Notes: generated from the sequence alone by a model not told the origin. DNA of 64,000 bases from Rhyzopertha dominica (GCA_025024175.1 QCXZ01000064.1:25044286-25108285), one strand, 5' to 3'; positions 23,728 through 34,770 are shown, numbered from the stretch's first letter. Translations and numbers: made by a program.

Positions 23728-23986
23728 AATATGACTTTTTGAAAGTAAGAATTTGGGATGGCAATGTTATCTGTCAGCATTACACTGACATGATGACAAA
23801 GCCACCTAGCTGCCTTAACGGGTACTACTTCCTAAAGGAAGTGACCTGTAGCCTGACAAATTGGCATGCAACTGCATACTTCACTAAACTGCACTGATGA
23901 GCTGTAATGACAGCGAAATAGTACTATCTGCAGTTGGTTGAGGTGTAGACAGCACAGCATAGACATGCATTTTAATATGACATTTT
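23728..23986 (+). mobile_element. Hammerhead-retroelement copy, least damaged, with ~13-bp target duplication
   Basis: The insert 23741-23973 is flanked by AATATGACTTTTT (23728-23740) and AATATGACATTTT (23974-23986), a 13-bp duplication with one mismatch. It starts like the 8.9 kb copy (AGTAAGAATTT), carries the family body with the internal palindrome CTTCCTAAAGGAAG, then a complete hammerhead (23887-23935), and ends GCATAGACATGCATTTT. The 62-codon open frame across it is shared with other copies only because the DNA is shared, and I do not regard it as a gene. Relative to the 333-bp monomers at 57 kb, the body is inverted with respect to the ribozyme. Confidence 0.75.
23887..23935 (+). ncRNA. 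Type I hammerhead ribozyme, complete
   Basis: Every element of a hammerhead is present in 49 nt. Helix I: AACTGCA (23887-23893) with TGCAGTT (23929-23935), 7 perfect pairs. Core box CTGATGA (23894-23900). Stem II: GCTGT (23901-23905) with ACAGC (23910-23914), loop AATG. Core GAAA (23915-23918). Helix III: ATAG (23918-23921) with CTAT (23924-23927), loop TA. The cleavage site is ATC, with cleavage predicted after C23928. Helix III plus its loop is a 10-nt perfect palindrome, so the monomer hairpin is strained and a dimeric (double) hammerhead is likely the better fold. Other copies support it by covariation. Activity is inferred, not shown. Confidence 0.8.
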
Positions 23987-25774
23987 ACTTGTTTATATTC
24001 CACGATGTAAAACTTTGGACTAAACTTTATTACAAATTATAGGCCAATCTACCCTCCAATCTGACCGGACTAAAGTTCTTTAGACTTTTGATGTAGACAC
24101 GTTCTAGGCCGCACTTTGGGGACCATTTTGTAAAAATCGATAACGCGTCATCTAGTTTTGGCTTTAAGAAGTACGACGTAGGTTGGTATGGTCGAGTACA
24201 GAGACTTACATTCTCGATTGCCCAATAAGCGTTTGAACCAAATGGGAACGCCTAGCGAAATAAGATTACTTTGAATGACTAACATTTATCATATTAACTA
24301 GCTCCTCTATCACGCATTGAAGACAGACGTGCCCACATCAAGCTTGCTGGTACATCAAAGATACACAGCTAAGAGAGATTTTTGTCTATGTAGTTTCCGA
24401 AAAAACAAATGCTGTGTTACAATTTGATGCCAAGTGTTGACTCAAATGACAGACATTTAATCAGGATACTATTTTTACCAAGCATATTTGCCATTATTAT
24501 TGTTGGCTTGGTTTAACTGATGACATTTGTTAGGTCGAATAAATTTGTGTCTGTCAAAGTCATATACCTAGCTCACTAGTAAATATTAGAAAAATGTAAT
24601 TTTCCCTTAAAAACACGATAGCGTTTATCATGCGGCGGTGGAAAAAAAAATTTTACAATTTAGGCAAACTTCAATATGGACCTACAAAAATGAAAGTTAC
24701 TCATATTTTCTCGAAAACAAATAAGAATTTTGCGACAATTGCATGCGAGACTGACTTAAAAGGTGCCCCAAAGTTATGTGGTTATAGCAGCTATCTTTTC
24801 TGGTGCATCTTCAGATAATCTTTAATGCATTTCTGCCAGCACATTTTGTTCCAAGTTCATTGTACTCTTATAAAATGCATGAAGCAAGATAGCTGTAGCG
24901 CCAGCCTAATTAATCCAGCAATAATTACAATAATTTTCAGCGCAACTCCCATAGCTTAATCTAATAAAGTGCTAAGGTAACCGCGTTTAACCCAATAAAC
25001 ATAATTACATTAGCGCCGGCAAGGACACTCCTTGCTATTTTATCATTATTATACAAGTTGCATGTCTGAGCTTCTTGACGGCAAGGTCTCCTGGTGACTT
25101 CGACTCTCTGAAGAATCCACCACTAAAAATTCTAAAATCGGATTGGACGCTGAATGGCCCGCCCCACACCCACGCAGAACAGGATGGACCCTCGCCGATG
25201 GTCGACTTGGGAAGTCGACCGTTTTATGTAGGAATGCTATGGACGGTTGTTTATATTATTGTTATTCTGTTTAAAGGTTGCAAAATAAGTATGATTACAT
25301 TAAAACGTTTGACCAAAGGAGTTACTGCACAGGAATGTCACCAGCCGTAGATAATATGCATAGGCATTCAAATACGTACTTTTTGTGACATGGGAATTTG
25401 ATAACAATACCAGTAAATGTTTCGTCAAATAAATTCTTCGAAATGTAAAACTACGTCAACCCGTAGTTTGACCATTAAAAAAAGCTATAGATACAACTTA
25501 CACTTCATGGTGATCTTAAAAAGCTAGCGAATGCGTTTAAATAATTGATCAGTAATTGTTAAAGGTCAAAGACAAAAAGACTACATTATAGTCGTGACAG
25601 CTTGTTTACAATGCCTCATCTCATCAATAATACAGAAAATACCGGTTAGATAATTAAATTGTAGTATGTGATATTTTTAGTTTTTCGATAAAAAAGTATT
25701 GTTTATAAAAAGTTGTGCATATTTTCAAATGTAAAACGCAAATATCTATCATCAAAATTTGTAAACTATATACA
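23987..25774. other. Intergenic; possible conserved block 24885-25240
   Basis: About 24885-25030 has homeodomain-like TAATTA cores between GCGC-containing words, and 25070-25240 is clearly GC-richer than its surroundings. Either could be a regulatory element or an exon, but no splice-consistent frame stands out. The 62-codon frame at 24630-24818 and the 91-codon frame at 25075-25350 are not recognisable. Confidence 0.3.
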
Positions 25775-25964
25775 TACGAGGTGTATCAAAAAATATAAAT
25801 TATGCTTTAGAGTAAAGTATACATATACATCTTTCTTAAATATCAAAGACTTAGTAGAAAAAGTTGTTTTAAATAAAAAATTACCTTAAAATATCGGGTT
25901 TGCTTATTTTTGCCACTCATCAGGATGTAACTGTTAGCGTTATAAATTTGTTACATCTATAGGT

Positions 25965-26769
25965 ATGCCGTCTCATGCCAATATCAATTTTATTACAATT
26001 AACCCAAGCGTACAAGTACCGGCTATGTTTGAATTGTCGGTGAAAATTATAAAGTCTAGCGGCACGCTGCAGAATTTTTTAATAACAGAAACCCAGACAA
26101 AAACACCACGAGACAGTGTGGAAATCTTAAAGAGATATAAAATTGTGAAAATGTAGGTAATAAGTTTAATAACAAGAAACATTCAAAAACTTTCGGTGAT
26201 TGAATATCCTAAATATTTCTTACATAATAGCAGGGCTGCCATGAGATGTGAGCAAAGACAAAGTAAAAAAAAAGTAAAACGGTATTAATATCGCCGTTAT
26301 AAACATTTATTTGCACACTAAAAAATGAGTAGACGCGCTGTCAGTTCTGTTGTGGTGTCCAAGGAGTGTTAGAAGATGATTTGTTTATGATAAGGCGCAT
26401 TCTTTTTTCCGATGAAGCAACATTTACATTTAATACGAACCCCCATTTTACAGTAAAAACCAAGGTCCAATATGCCATTAAAATACATACATGTATAGTT
26501 TGGCATTACAATAATAGAATTTATGGACTTCTCTTTTTTCAATAATCGATACAGGTGCATCATGTTACAATGGGCCCATGTTAGGCAACACCTTAACTGC
26601 AATTTTAATGACTACATTGGCATTGCCCAGCTAGGTCTTTGGATGTGACCCCCCTTGATTTTTTCTTATGGAGTTATTTGAAGCAGAAGGTTTGCCTTCA
26701 AACACCATTTGAAAATGTAAATCATTTAGACAGGATGATTGCAGAAACTGATTACAGATTACTTGCATC
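25965..26769 (+). pseudogene. Transposase relic of the mariner-like element
   Basis: The N-terminal part (about 25965-26130) resembles the helix-turn-helix/DUF4817 region, with NPSVQVPAMFELSVKIIKSS then GTLQN. About 26391-26430 reads RILFSDEATFTFN, matching the second-strand 'iiFSDEatF.lnG' block. About 26496-26520 has WHYNNRIYGLLFF, matching 'vWaGI...iGP.FF'. About 26630-26760 reads SLDVTPLDFFLWSYLKQKV then FENVNHLDRMIAE, the block holding the last catalytic D. The N of FTFN and the D of PLD remain, but stops and frame changes make it dead. The frame is cut at 26769 by the insertion and resumes at 27684. Confidence 0.75.
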
Positions 26770-27683
26770 CAGTGATGAGCGTTTACGCGTAAATTATAAT
26801 TTTCTACGTTACACGCGTAAAAAATGTAGATACAGCATTTTGGCGTAGATTTTGAGTAGAAAAATTAAGTAGGTACGCGATAAACCTGAATGGAAACCGT
26901 TTTGTTTCTAATTTCTCTGTTTTGCTAGCTTCTTCATGTGTCGATTTCCTTTTTATAATAGTTTTCTTTGGAGCATAAAAGACAAAGCATTATGGTTTCC
27001 TTCCACAACTATATTAAGTACATTCTTAAGTAGCCTATTTTCACATGATATCAAATTAGAACAGCATGTTTCATACACAAGTTGATTTTTCTCCAGAGAA
27101 AGGTATCTACTGTAATCAACTATAACCTGTTACATGCTTCTTTAGATCAATGTACCTAGTTCAGTATACTATACATATATATTAGGACAATCAAACTGAC
27201 CTGCAATTAAAAACGTATGGTGAAAGAACAAGGGTGGCATATAAAATTGGTCATTTATTTCAGTTTATAAAGTATAAAGATAATAAAATTCAAAGTGCGC
27301 CAAAGTGCTTTTGGAGAGCACACTTAGCCTGCTTACTCAGGTGTTCTGGATATAATTGACGTATACCCAAACAAGTTATTGTTATTTAAACATTTATCTA
27401 GTCAAACTTAATTACAACAAAGTAGTATTTTGTTTAATTAAGAATAAATATTATAAAATAATTATAAAATACAAAATAATATTGGCATTTGAGGCGTTTT
27501 GACTAGTACTGATGATGAACACCAGAACACCACTAAAAAAAAACTATATATTTCTAGAATTCTGTTTGTCTACACAATACTGTTTTCTACAGTAGACTTT
27601 TAAGGTAGAATATTACATAGTTGACGCGTAGATAATAGCGTAATTTACATGGCGTATTTTACGCGCCCATCACTGCTTGCATC
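26762..27683. mobile_element. 906-bp non-autonomous hAT-type element with perfect 8-bp TSD
   Basis: The element (26770-27675) starts CAGTGATGAGCG and ends CGCCCATCACTG, a 12-bp inverted repeat with one mismatch. The 8-bp duplication cttgcatc (26762-26769, 27676-27683) is perfect. An 8-bp duplication with CAG...CTG ends is characteristic of the hAT superfamily. Subterminal regions at both ends are rich in ACGCGTA-like words, as expected for transposase-binding repeats. I see no transposase, so it must have been moved in trans. Two related copies are at 35483-36132 and about 53200-53640. Confidence 0.9.
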
Positions 27684-28091
27684 GGTAAGATTGGTGGAAT
27701 ACTTTGAGCAATCAGTACATTAAGAAAAGTCATGCATGTTATTACTTAATAATAATAATTTTTTACGTGTACTTTTACTTTTAAAATAAATTTTAGATAT
27801 GTCTTGAAAGACACGCAAGTTTGAATAAATAAGAAATAAGTGTAGGCTTGGCAATAAAGTTAAATTATATCATTCTTAATGAAACTTGTAAAATAAATTA
27901 TATTGGTCAATATAAGCAAGTCTTATACAGGTATGTATAATTATTATCATCCTCCCTCAGTTTTAATATAGATAACGGAAATTAAATATTCAAACATATT
28001 TTCTTTAAACAACTTCTTTAATACAAATGACATTAAAATAAAGAAGGTACTTTGCTCTCATACAAAAGTCATATTTTAGTCACACCCCGTA

Positions 28092-28884
28092 TATGGTCGC
28101 GTTTATATGTGAGAGCATACAGAGCTTTTTAGAAACAACACCTTGCTTAAAAAAACAACTTTCGCAGACACACTGAATAGGGTTGTAAGAACAGTAGACA
28201 GGAATTTTGTTTCTGTTAGCTGGCACTGATTTTTCCAGCATACTAGTATCTATATAAAAGCAAAAAGCTGGTTTTGTAAAAAAGCTAGGGTTGTGAAGCA
28301 GTAAACAAAGTGAAAATAAAAAAATCATTATACCTATATTTGTATTCACTTCTGTGACTGTAAGCACTCAAATAAATAAGACAAAAACATGAATGTAGTT
28401 TTATTTTTCAAGGTCAGGTGTATCTGCAACTTTTGAAGGTGGGTTTCTCGCTTCTATAAAAAGACAATTCGTTTAAATAAAGCACCATTTGATGTATCTT
28501 TTAATAACATAGATACATTATCTAGCATCAGTGTATCGTACGTGAGCAACGAATGGTTTTGTACTTTTTATTTCAAGTCAACATAAACAATAATTGTTTA
28601 AATGCATCTTGCCAGACGTTTTCTCTAGTCATTCTTCAGCACAAACTTGTTCAGCAAATAAATCGACTATAACCAAGTTATCTAAATTTATACAGATATT
28701 TTCTTAAGCAAGGTCGATGCTATTTCAGTAAAATTACTTGATTCAACGTTACATGGTAGTTACCAATTTTTTGTATACAAGAATTTAAAATTTATTTATT
28801 TTGTACTTTATTGAGTGTGACTTTTTTGATATTTATGTCAACGACGTGGGACAGCAGTTTCTGTTGTATGCCAATGTACAACAT
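28092..28884. other. Intergenic stretch
   Basis: A 95-codon minus-strand frame (28367-28080) overlaps the right end of the mariner-like element and is cysteine- and phenylalanine-rich with no known domain. I do not call it. Nothing else is recognised. Confidence 0.35.
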
Positions 28885-29210
28885 TCAAAGGCCTAGTATT
28901 TTAGGTCCGGCCCGGCCCTGGTCCGCGTCTGTTAAGACCCGACCCAGTCTGGCCAGTTTTCATTTTTTAGAAATTTGACCCGGCCCGACCCGACCCGATT
29001 CGCAGTCCAAAATTTATCAAATTTTGAATTCAGTACCTCATAACTATGTTTCACAACCTCGCTAGTATAACAGTTTTTTTCTTATTATGCATTTAACTAT
29101 TCTTTAATATTAAATTACAAACATTTATGTTTATTTTTTGTTTTTGGTGTCAGCCCATTAAGTTGTGAAGGCTTGCACAAGCCCGACCCACGAGTCGAGC
29201 TCTATGTCGA
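28885..29210. repeat. GC-rich degenerate CCCGAC-type repeat
   Basis: In an otherwise AT-rich context, 28905-29000 has runs of imperfect CCCGAC/GGCCCG units, and a shorter group recurs near 29180-29205. This may be the subterminal repeats of a DNA transposon or a decayed minisatellite. I could not find matched terminal repeats. Confidence 0.4.
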
Positions 29211-29980
29211 TGACAAAAATCTTATTAAGTCGTAATCTGGCTGTAATGCATTGCAGAATATATAGGTAGAATATAGCCTTAGTAAGTTGACAGTTAATTC
29301 GAATAAATGCTGCTTTCTAAGATAAGAAATTTTAACTATGGCTATTATCAATGACGCTGCTTTGCACAAATACTAACTGCCCATTTTTTTTTCAGTCAAC
29401 TTTACCCGGCAGAAGATGCTATTCTTTTCTACAATTTTTACACAAGCTAATCAATGGTAGTATTAAATCTTATTATTTGATACTATTTTATTACAATTTT
29501 AAAATTTCAGGCTCCTAGATTGTCTAGTAGACAGGTCAGTTTATTTTAAGTTATAACGTTGCAAGTACTCGATGTCATTCCAATGCCCAACGGTATAATG
29601 TTGCTAGATTATAATAAGTGTGACAAGGATCTTAACTGGTTTAAATTTTATTTTAAAAAAAGTGCAGCAAGCTATACTCACGATGTTTATTTCTCGAATT
29701 TCATTGTGTCTAAATTTGTTTCAATTCTGCATTATTTATTGTTATCATTTGATCTATTTTTTGTATTTCCTATATCAGCACACTGCTGAATTATTATGGC
29801 ATATACGAAGTAAATTGTAGAAGTTTTGATTAATATAGTTATGTTCATACTCATTGAACAGTTTTGATAATTGTATTATGTAGAGAGCAAGGTTAATCGT
29901 TTGAATAAAACACGATGATTGTATTAACCCAAACTGAAAGCGAATTTAAGAATGGAAAGGTGCCATAATCATACCAATGT
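29211..29980. other. AT-rich stretch, no gene called
   Basis: Overlapping frames at 29559-29820 have a hydrophobic, phenylalanine-rich composition that is expected from T-rich DNA. No domain recognised. Confidence 0.4.
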
Positions 29981-30079
29981 CTGCGGCCTTTCATCCCTCG
30001 ATGGATCCCATTTCTGATAAATACCATGACTTGCGGCCTTTCATCCCTCGGTGGATCCCACTTCTGATCAAGGGACGCG
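29981..30079. repeat. Tandem duplication of a 50-bp unit
   Basis: The unit beginning CTGCGGCCTTTCATCCCTCG at 29981 is repeated from 30031 (first base T) with only a few differences. It is GC-richer than its surroundings. Two copies only. Confidence 0.85.
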
Positions 30080-30733
30080 CGAAGCAAGGCGGCTAAATTT
30101 CATTTTTTGTTCAATAAATTAATTGCTGAGCGTTGTGATTTGTTGCTCCAGCACTTAACTCTCTGTTAAATAATGCAATTAACTCATAATACAAATAAAA
30201 TATGATATGACAATGGATATAGGTACCTATCAGGTACCATCTTTTTCCACAATATTATATGCCGCAGGATCTTTTGGAAAATAAATATACTTAGATGAAA
30301 TACCTGCGCAAAAGGTCTAATATTTAAAAAAAAAACCGCCACAATACGCACTCCCGATGTATCACCTTTCCACCTTGCGATTTTCATCTATTTGGTCAAC
30401 TGAAAGAAGTACTCTGTGGCTAAATTAAAAAAAAATGATGGTTTCAGAGTGCGTTTGTATGTAGAAGAAGGATGGATATTAACCATGTTGGGTATTGTTT
30501 CTTCTAGTGTAAATTCTAATTGAACAGGATGTTTAGTGGTACCTAAACATTGCTAGAAACACTTGTATGCTACACTGTGAAGTACAAAATCAAGTGCCTG
30601 CCTTCATCAACAACATAAAGAGAGTCTACACATGTCTATTTATTCTTCATTAAAAAATGAACATACATCGTCAGAGCGAGAATGAGATTTCGGTCTTTTT
30701 TAATTAGACCGCGTCGGTTTTGAAAATAGGGTG
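30080..30733. other. Intergenic stretch
   Basis: A 67-codon minus-strand frame (30387-30184) is not recognisable. No element seen. Confidence 0.4.
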
Positions 30734-30768
30734 GACGTTTCGCCCGCTCTTGTAAGGGGCATCATCAG
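30734..30768 (-). ncRNA. Hammerhead-like motif of Penelope type
   Basis: On the minus strand: CTGATGA (30768-30762), one base, GCCC...GGGC stem with an 11-nt loop, then GAAACGTC. Both conserved core boxes are exact. ACGT would be the whole of helix III (a palindrome, so only usable in a dimer), with GTC as the cleavage triplet. This tiny helix III is known from Penelope-like elements. Helix I is not convincing, with two pairs at most. The extra base after CTGATGA also occurs in the motif at 481-512. Probably a decayed terminal fragment. Confidence 0.4.
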
Positions 30769-31195
30769 AACGAAAATATGGAATAAGACACAAACTAGAT
30801 ACGACAACCACGCCAAAGCTCAAGCGAAATGTGGTAAGTAATCAGAACATATCTCTATGCTTGTACGGCTTTAATACGATTATATGTTATCTTTATTTTA
30901 AAGGAAGAATAGGTCTTATAATGGGTTTCACAAACATTGATTTTATCTAGCTATACGAGCTCAAAAAGGGACAAGCTAAATACTAAATCGAAATAAACGA
31001 AAACACAGTAAAAGTTAGGGCAGTTGACACATTTTTCTTACCTAGATCACAGTGTAGTTATCTTATGAAGTTGTGCAAAATTTCGGTATGATACCAAATA
31101 ATAAAAAAAACTAGAACTAGAAACCTAATGAATATGTTTAACGTATTCATTATCTTGTCTTTCCCAACTGCCCAAATCCCCGAAAACATACATTT
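30769..31195. other. Intergenic stretch
   Basis: Nothing recognised. Confidence 0.4.
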
Positions 31196-31459
31196 TCACT
31201 TCATCCTGCAGCAGCAATTAAAAATTTTATCGTCTCCCACGGTACGACCATACTGCACGATTTGAATGCCCCTCCTCGAATCCCATCTATTCACGAACAC
31301 TATGATTTGTTCTTCTGGAAATATGTGAATTGTGATACAGTTGACCTGTAATGTAACCCCGCTGGCCTGCTTGATCCAACTGAATATATCACCCCAGCCG
31401 GACCCTCGAGCGTAGTCATTACACTGTCTCAACGAGCCGAGATGCATTACAAAAATCAA
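31196..31459 (-). other. Unassigned 87-codon ORF in a GC-richer island
   Basis: The minus strand is open from 31459 to 31196. Its translation has a globular, coding-like mix of residues (for example GWGDIFSWIKQASGV and HIFPEEQIIVFVNRWDSRRG). The stretch is markedly GC-richer than its flanks, and part of the plus strand is open too. I recognise no family. It might be an exon of an unseen gene, with a possible AG acceptor just upstream of CGCTCGAGGGTC on the minus strand, or a chance ORF in a conserved element. No upstream or downstream exon was identified. Confidence 0.25.
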
Positions 31460-31899
31460 AACATATAATCACGTTTAAAGTTATAATCGGAGGCAGACTG
31501 GATCCTTTTTTGCCGGCTCAGTCGGTAACTTTTATGGGATGTGGTCTGGTTTCGTACGATAGCGCCATTGTCTGATTCGGATTCTTACCCTGCAGGTCAA
31601 GAATTATTGTTTTAATTCATTAAGACAAAATAGCTTCTTTGTTGATGCAAATTGCTGAAAATTTTTGCCCCCGCGACTAAAATTTCCCTCTTCGTGAGTT
31701 TCATTAGCAGAGAGCAAACCNGGAAACAAATGTCGATATAAAGTTCAACTTATGCGGCTTTATTACTCTCTTGTTAACGGTTTATTATGAGTCGCCACCA
31801 ACACGCAGTTTTTGTTTATAAAGATGATTTAGTTATTGGAGAACTTTTTACACGCATTAAGTTTTTGCACGACCACCAGTTACGATATTAATGACTTCT

Positions 31900-32290
31900 T
31901 TGAAGCAATGAAGACCTTACCCAACAGTGTGTTTTCCGTTTAAGCTGTTTCCAGCCCAAAAAATGAAATTGCTGCGGATATTGTTAAATCTTCCTCATTC
32001 CATATTTTATAAACAATTGCTGAAGATTCTTGGACAAATGAAGCTAATTGTAGCCAGTGCAGTGTCTTCTATGTTGTGGTATATTCGTTGAGATAAACAA
32101 CATTCTGTTACCCCTGTATCTGTTTTTGTACGCAAGGCAACATAAACGTTTGGCAGTTATGAAAAAATAAAGATTAATTTGGATGTGTTCGGTATTTTTC
32201 AGTGCACAGAAATCTTTGAAATCCATTGCAGCTGGCGACGATAATAAGATGTTTCTTCTACTTGTCACACATTTTACAAAAAGGGAAACA
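31900..32290 (+). pseudogene. Possible hAT/ZBED-type transposase remnant
   Basis: Pieces such as KNEIAADIVKSSSF (about 31962-32005) and IAEDSWTNEANCSQCSVFYV (about 32021-32080) vaguely fit the '.ff...DEsTD.sn.eql.i.iRyvd' region of hAT/ZBED-like proteins, with stops in between. The match is weak, and no zinc finger or dimerisation domain is seen. It ends at the TA microsatellite. Confidence 0.25.
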
Positions 32291-32306
32291 TCACAAAAGA
32301 GATTGC

Positions 32307-32308
<2 letters not shown>

Positions 32309-32376
<68 letters not shown>
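32309..32376. repeat. (TA)n microsatellite
   Basis: About 34 uninterrupted AT units, the longest simple repeat in the window. It creates artificial tyrosine-isoleucine runs in two overlapping frames. Confidence 0.95.
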
Positions 32377-32378
<2 letters not shown>

Positions 32379-34489
32379 TCTAATTTTCTCACACATTTCC
32401 ACATTTTAGACATAGGGAACATAGTTGAACAAAAGTCACTATTGTATGTTACTCTTTGTTATATCAGTGTAGACAATGTTTTTACATGTGCTCAGTAAAA
32501 CTATAACTTGTAACTACTCAGATTTGTTCTTACTTTTTGATATTTGCTGAAAACCTCTGGAACACAGGCTAACATTTATAGTCTTTTTGTGATAGCAAGC
32601 AGCATCCTATACGAGCACAATGGAGCGTTTATATAAGCTTGCAATATACAAGAATTGTATTTTGAATTATGGAAATCACGGATAATTTATTAGATTAAGG
32701 AGCGATTACTTTTCAAAAGAGGAACTGATGTGGAAATTTAAAGAAATTGAATTGCTTCAGATTACGAAATATAGACCTGTTCAGATTGATACTGATGAAG
32801 CTAGCGCTGCTGCCGCTTTGGACCATGCTACTGTCATGGAAAATACTGCAGTTAGCGTATCATTAGTCTTCAGCATTCTGCACAAACATGAGTCCTTTCA
32901 AAAATTACTTGAAGACAATTTTAACAGCCGACTGGAATTCTGCGAATGCATCAACAGTAACTAGTTCGTCTGGACACTTTTCAGTAAACACAATTCTATT
33001 TGGTTGCTGTGGTAACGACTAGGAGGTCTTATAAATAAGCTGTCAAAAAACTAATGTTTGGGCTGGTATATTAGGTGATCATGCATATCGTAGGTATTCT
33101 CTGCCTAAAAAAATCTTAACTCTCAGTTTTATTTGCATAGGTTAGATATACTAATCTATCTGTATATCGTATTGACATTATGAAACAAGCTTAGGAGTTG
33201 AATGAAAATAACCGTTTTTCAGCAGTAAGGGCCCCCTTATGCTCCTTTACTTCCTTTATGACAATTGAAGTCGAACGTTTTTGTAATGTAACCAAAATCA
33301 TTGGGGGAGTTATGTCGAAGAATTGTGTTTGAGTGCCAGAGATTTTCAGAAATGTTAAGCAAGCAATACCTTAAAAAAAGTCGTCAATGAAGTCGATATT
33401 TGAATGAAACCAGTAATTTTTAAATTAAATACAATCTGTAAAGTCTTGTATAGATTTGTTATGTTAATTAATTATGATTTTTTTAAGGAAAATATTTTAT
33501 GATAAGCATATTTCCATACTCAATAGTGCCTTAACCAATAACCCTTGGAGTATCATCGATTGCTGTCAGGCAGGATACTATTTTATCGAAATTATAAAGC
33601 CATGTTTATCTAATGGCATCGTTTGTAGCGTACCTGACAAGTCTGATTGCTGTTTACGACGACGTACCAACTTCGAATTCGCTGCGAAATTTATACATGT
33701 CAAAATGAAATAATAGGATGTCAACGCAATATTACAGTAAGCCAGCGTTGGCAGCGTCGACGTTCTACCCGTCGGAAGTGACTGTCACCCTGGAAGAAGC
33801 CTGAGAAGTTTAGCGAATAAATTAGTTATCAGGTTCTTGGGGTAAAGTATGTTAGAAGTTTTAGTTTATCTAGATATAGACTTGAACAAAGTTTGTTCAA
33901 AATTTATTATTAATGGGCTTGCTAATAATTACTTTTCTAAATATCGGAATCTTAAAACAGAAGGACCATAATTTTCTCGCTTGCCAAAAAGCTAAATAGA
34001 AGTATTTGAGTGACACCTAAAACAATTTTAAAATGTCAATAACATTGGAGGGGGCCACCAAAATTGTGTGTAAATTTAATAGCGTTTCTAAACATACGTC
34101 TACTTTTGTGCTTGAAAATTAATTCACGTTGATAAGTGGAAAAGGCATTTGTATTTTTAACTATATTTTTTTATATAAATTAACGAGTTATTATTAGTAT
34201 CTGCCTACATACTAGTAGGTAGTTAGACACCTACATCAAGTTGTTAATTTTCCATTCATCGTCATTTAGTAAAACATCGCTCAGTAAGACTTCCACTTAT
34301 TATATAAATCTTTACTAAACAAACGCTATTACTTCAACTAAATACATAATAGCATCTAATCTTCGCTTATAACACGCTCATTCAAATGATAATTTTAGGC
34401 ACATGCACGTAATTGCAGCTATAATAGCAAAATAATCATACACATAAATAAAGCAGTCAATGACTCCATGATTGACATATCTAAATTTA
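32377..34489. other. Intergenic stretch with one unassigned ORF
   Basis: A 78-codon plus-strand frame (32728-32964) has coding-like composition, but I cannot place it in a family. It lies downstream of the possible hAT remnant and might be part of the same element. Another 79-codon frame (33474-33713) is unassigned. The rest holds nothing recognised. Confidence 0.35.
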
Positions 34490-34770
34490 TCGTCAGTCCA
34501 GTTTGGATGTAATCACCGCCGATAAGCGTAACTCTACAATTAAATTTACAAATTGCTCAGTAATTTTAATCAATTAACCGCCATTATAGTAAAGTACTTC
34601 ATGGCATCTGCCATACCGGCTTCGGGGTTTACAAAGTCGGGCGTTACATCCTTTTGCAGTGCGGCCAGTGTATGCGAGGTGGCGCGGACTGCTCCAAGCT
34701 CGCGCCGAATTAAATTGATAATTTGTAGTAAATACAGTCGAATTGCTCAAAATTTTACGGGACATTAAAC
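34490..34770. promoter_or_regulatory. GC-richer island, candidate conserved non-coding element
   Basis: A compact block with GC-rich words (GCGCGG, GCGCCG) flanked by homeodomain-like TAATT cores, in very AT-rich surroundings. It is open on both strands (34553-34768 plus, 34765-34574 minus), but neither translation is recognisable. It could be regulatory or exonic. Confidence 0.25.

Larger units (their letters stand above)
25775..28091 (+). mobile_element. Mariner-like (DUF4817-type) transposon, interrupted
   Basis: The ends form imperfect terminal inverted repeats. The left end is CGAGGTGTATCAAAAAAT (from 25777), and the right end, read in reverse complement, is CGGGGTGTGACTAAAAT (from 28089). 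Both are flanked by TA (25775-25776 and 28090-28091), the usual duplication of Tc1/mariner elements. Inside lies a decayed transposase (25965-26769 and 27684-27720) split by a 906-bp hAT-type insertion. Without that insertion the element is about 1.4 kb, a normal length for the superfamily. Confidence 0.65.

Noticed and set aside
23709..23897. A 62-codon frame with a peptide like HYTDMMTKPPSC that recurs at 57.2 and 57.5 kb
   Set aside because: The peptide repeats only because the retroelement body repeats. The copies include opposite-strand and frame-broken versions, and the element's clear function is RNA-based.
25915..25935. CTGATGAGTGGC on the minus strand
   Set aside because: No stem II and no GAAA follow. 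It is a chance CTGATGAG word.
32183..32498. Two overlapping frames with long tyrosine-isoleucine runs
   Set aside because: Produced by translation of the TA microsatellite.
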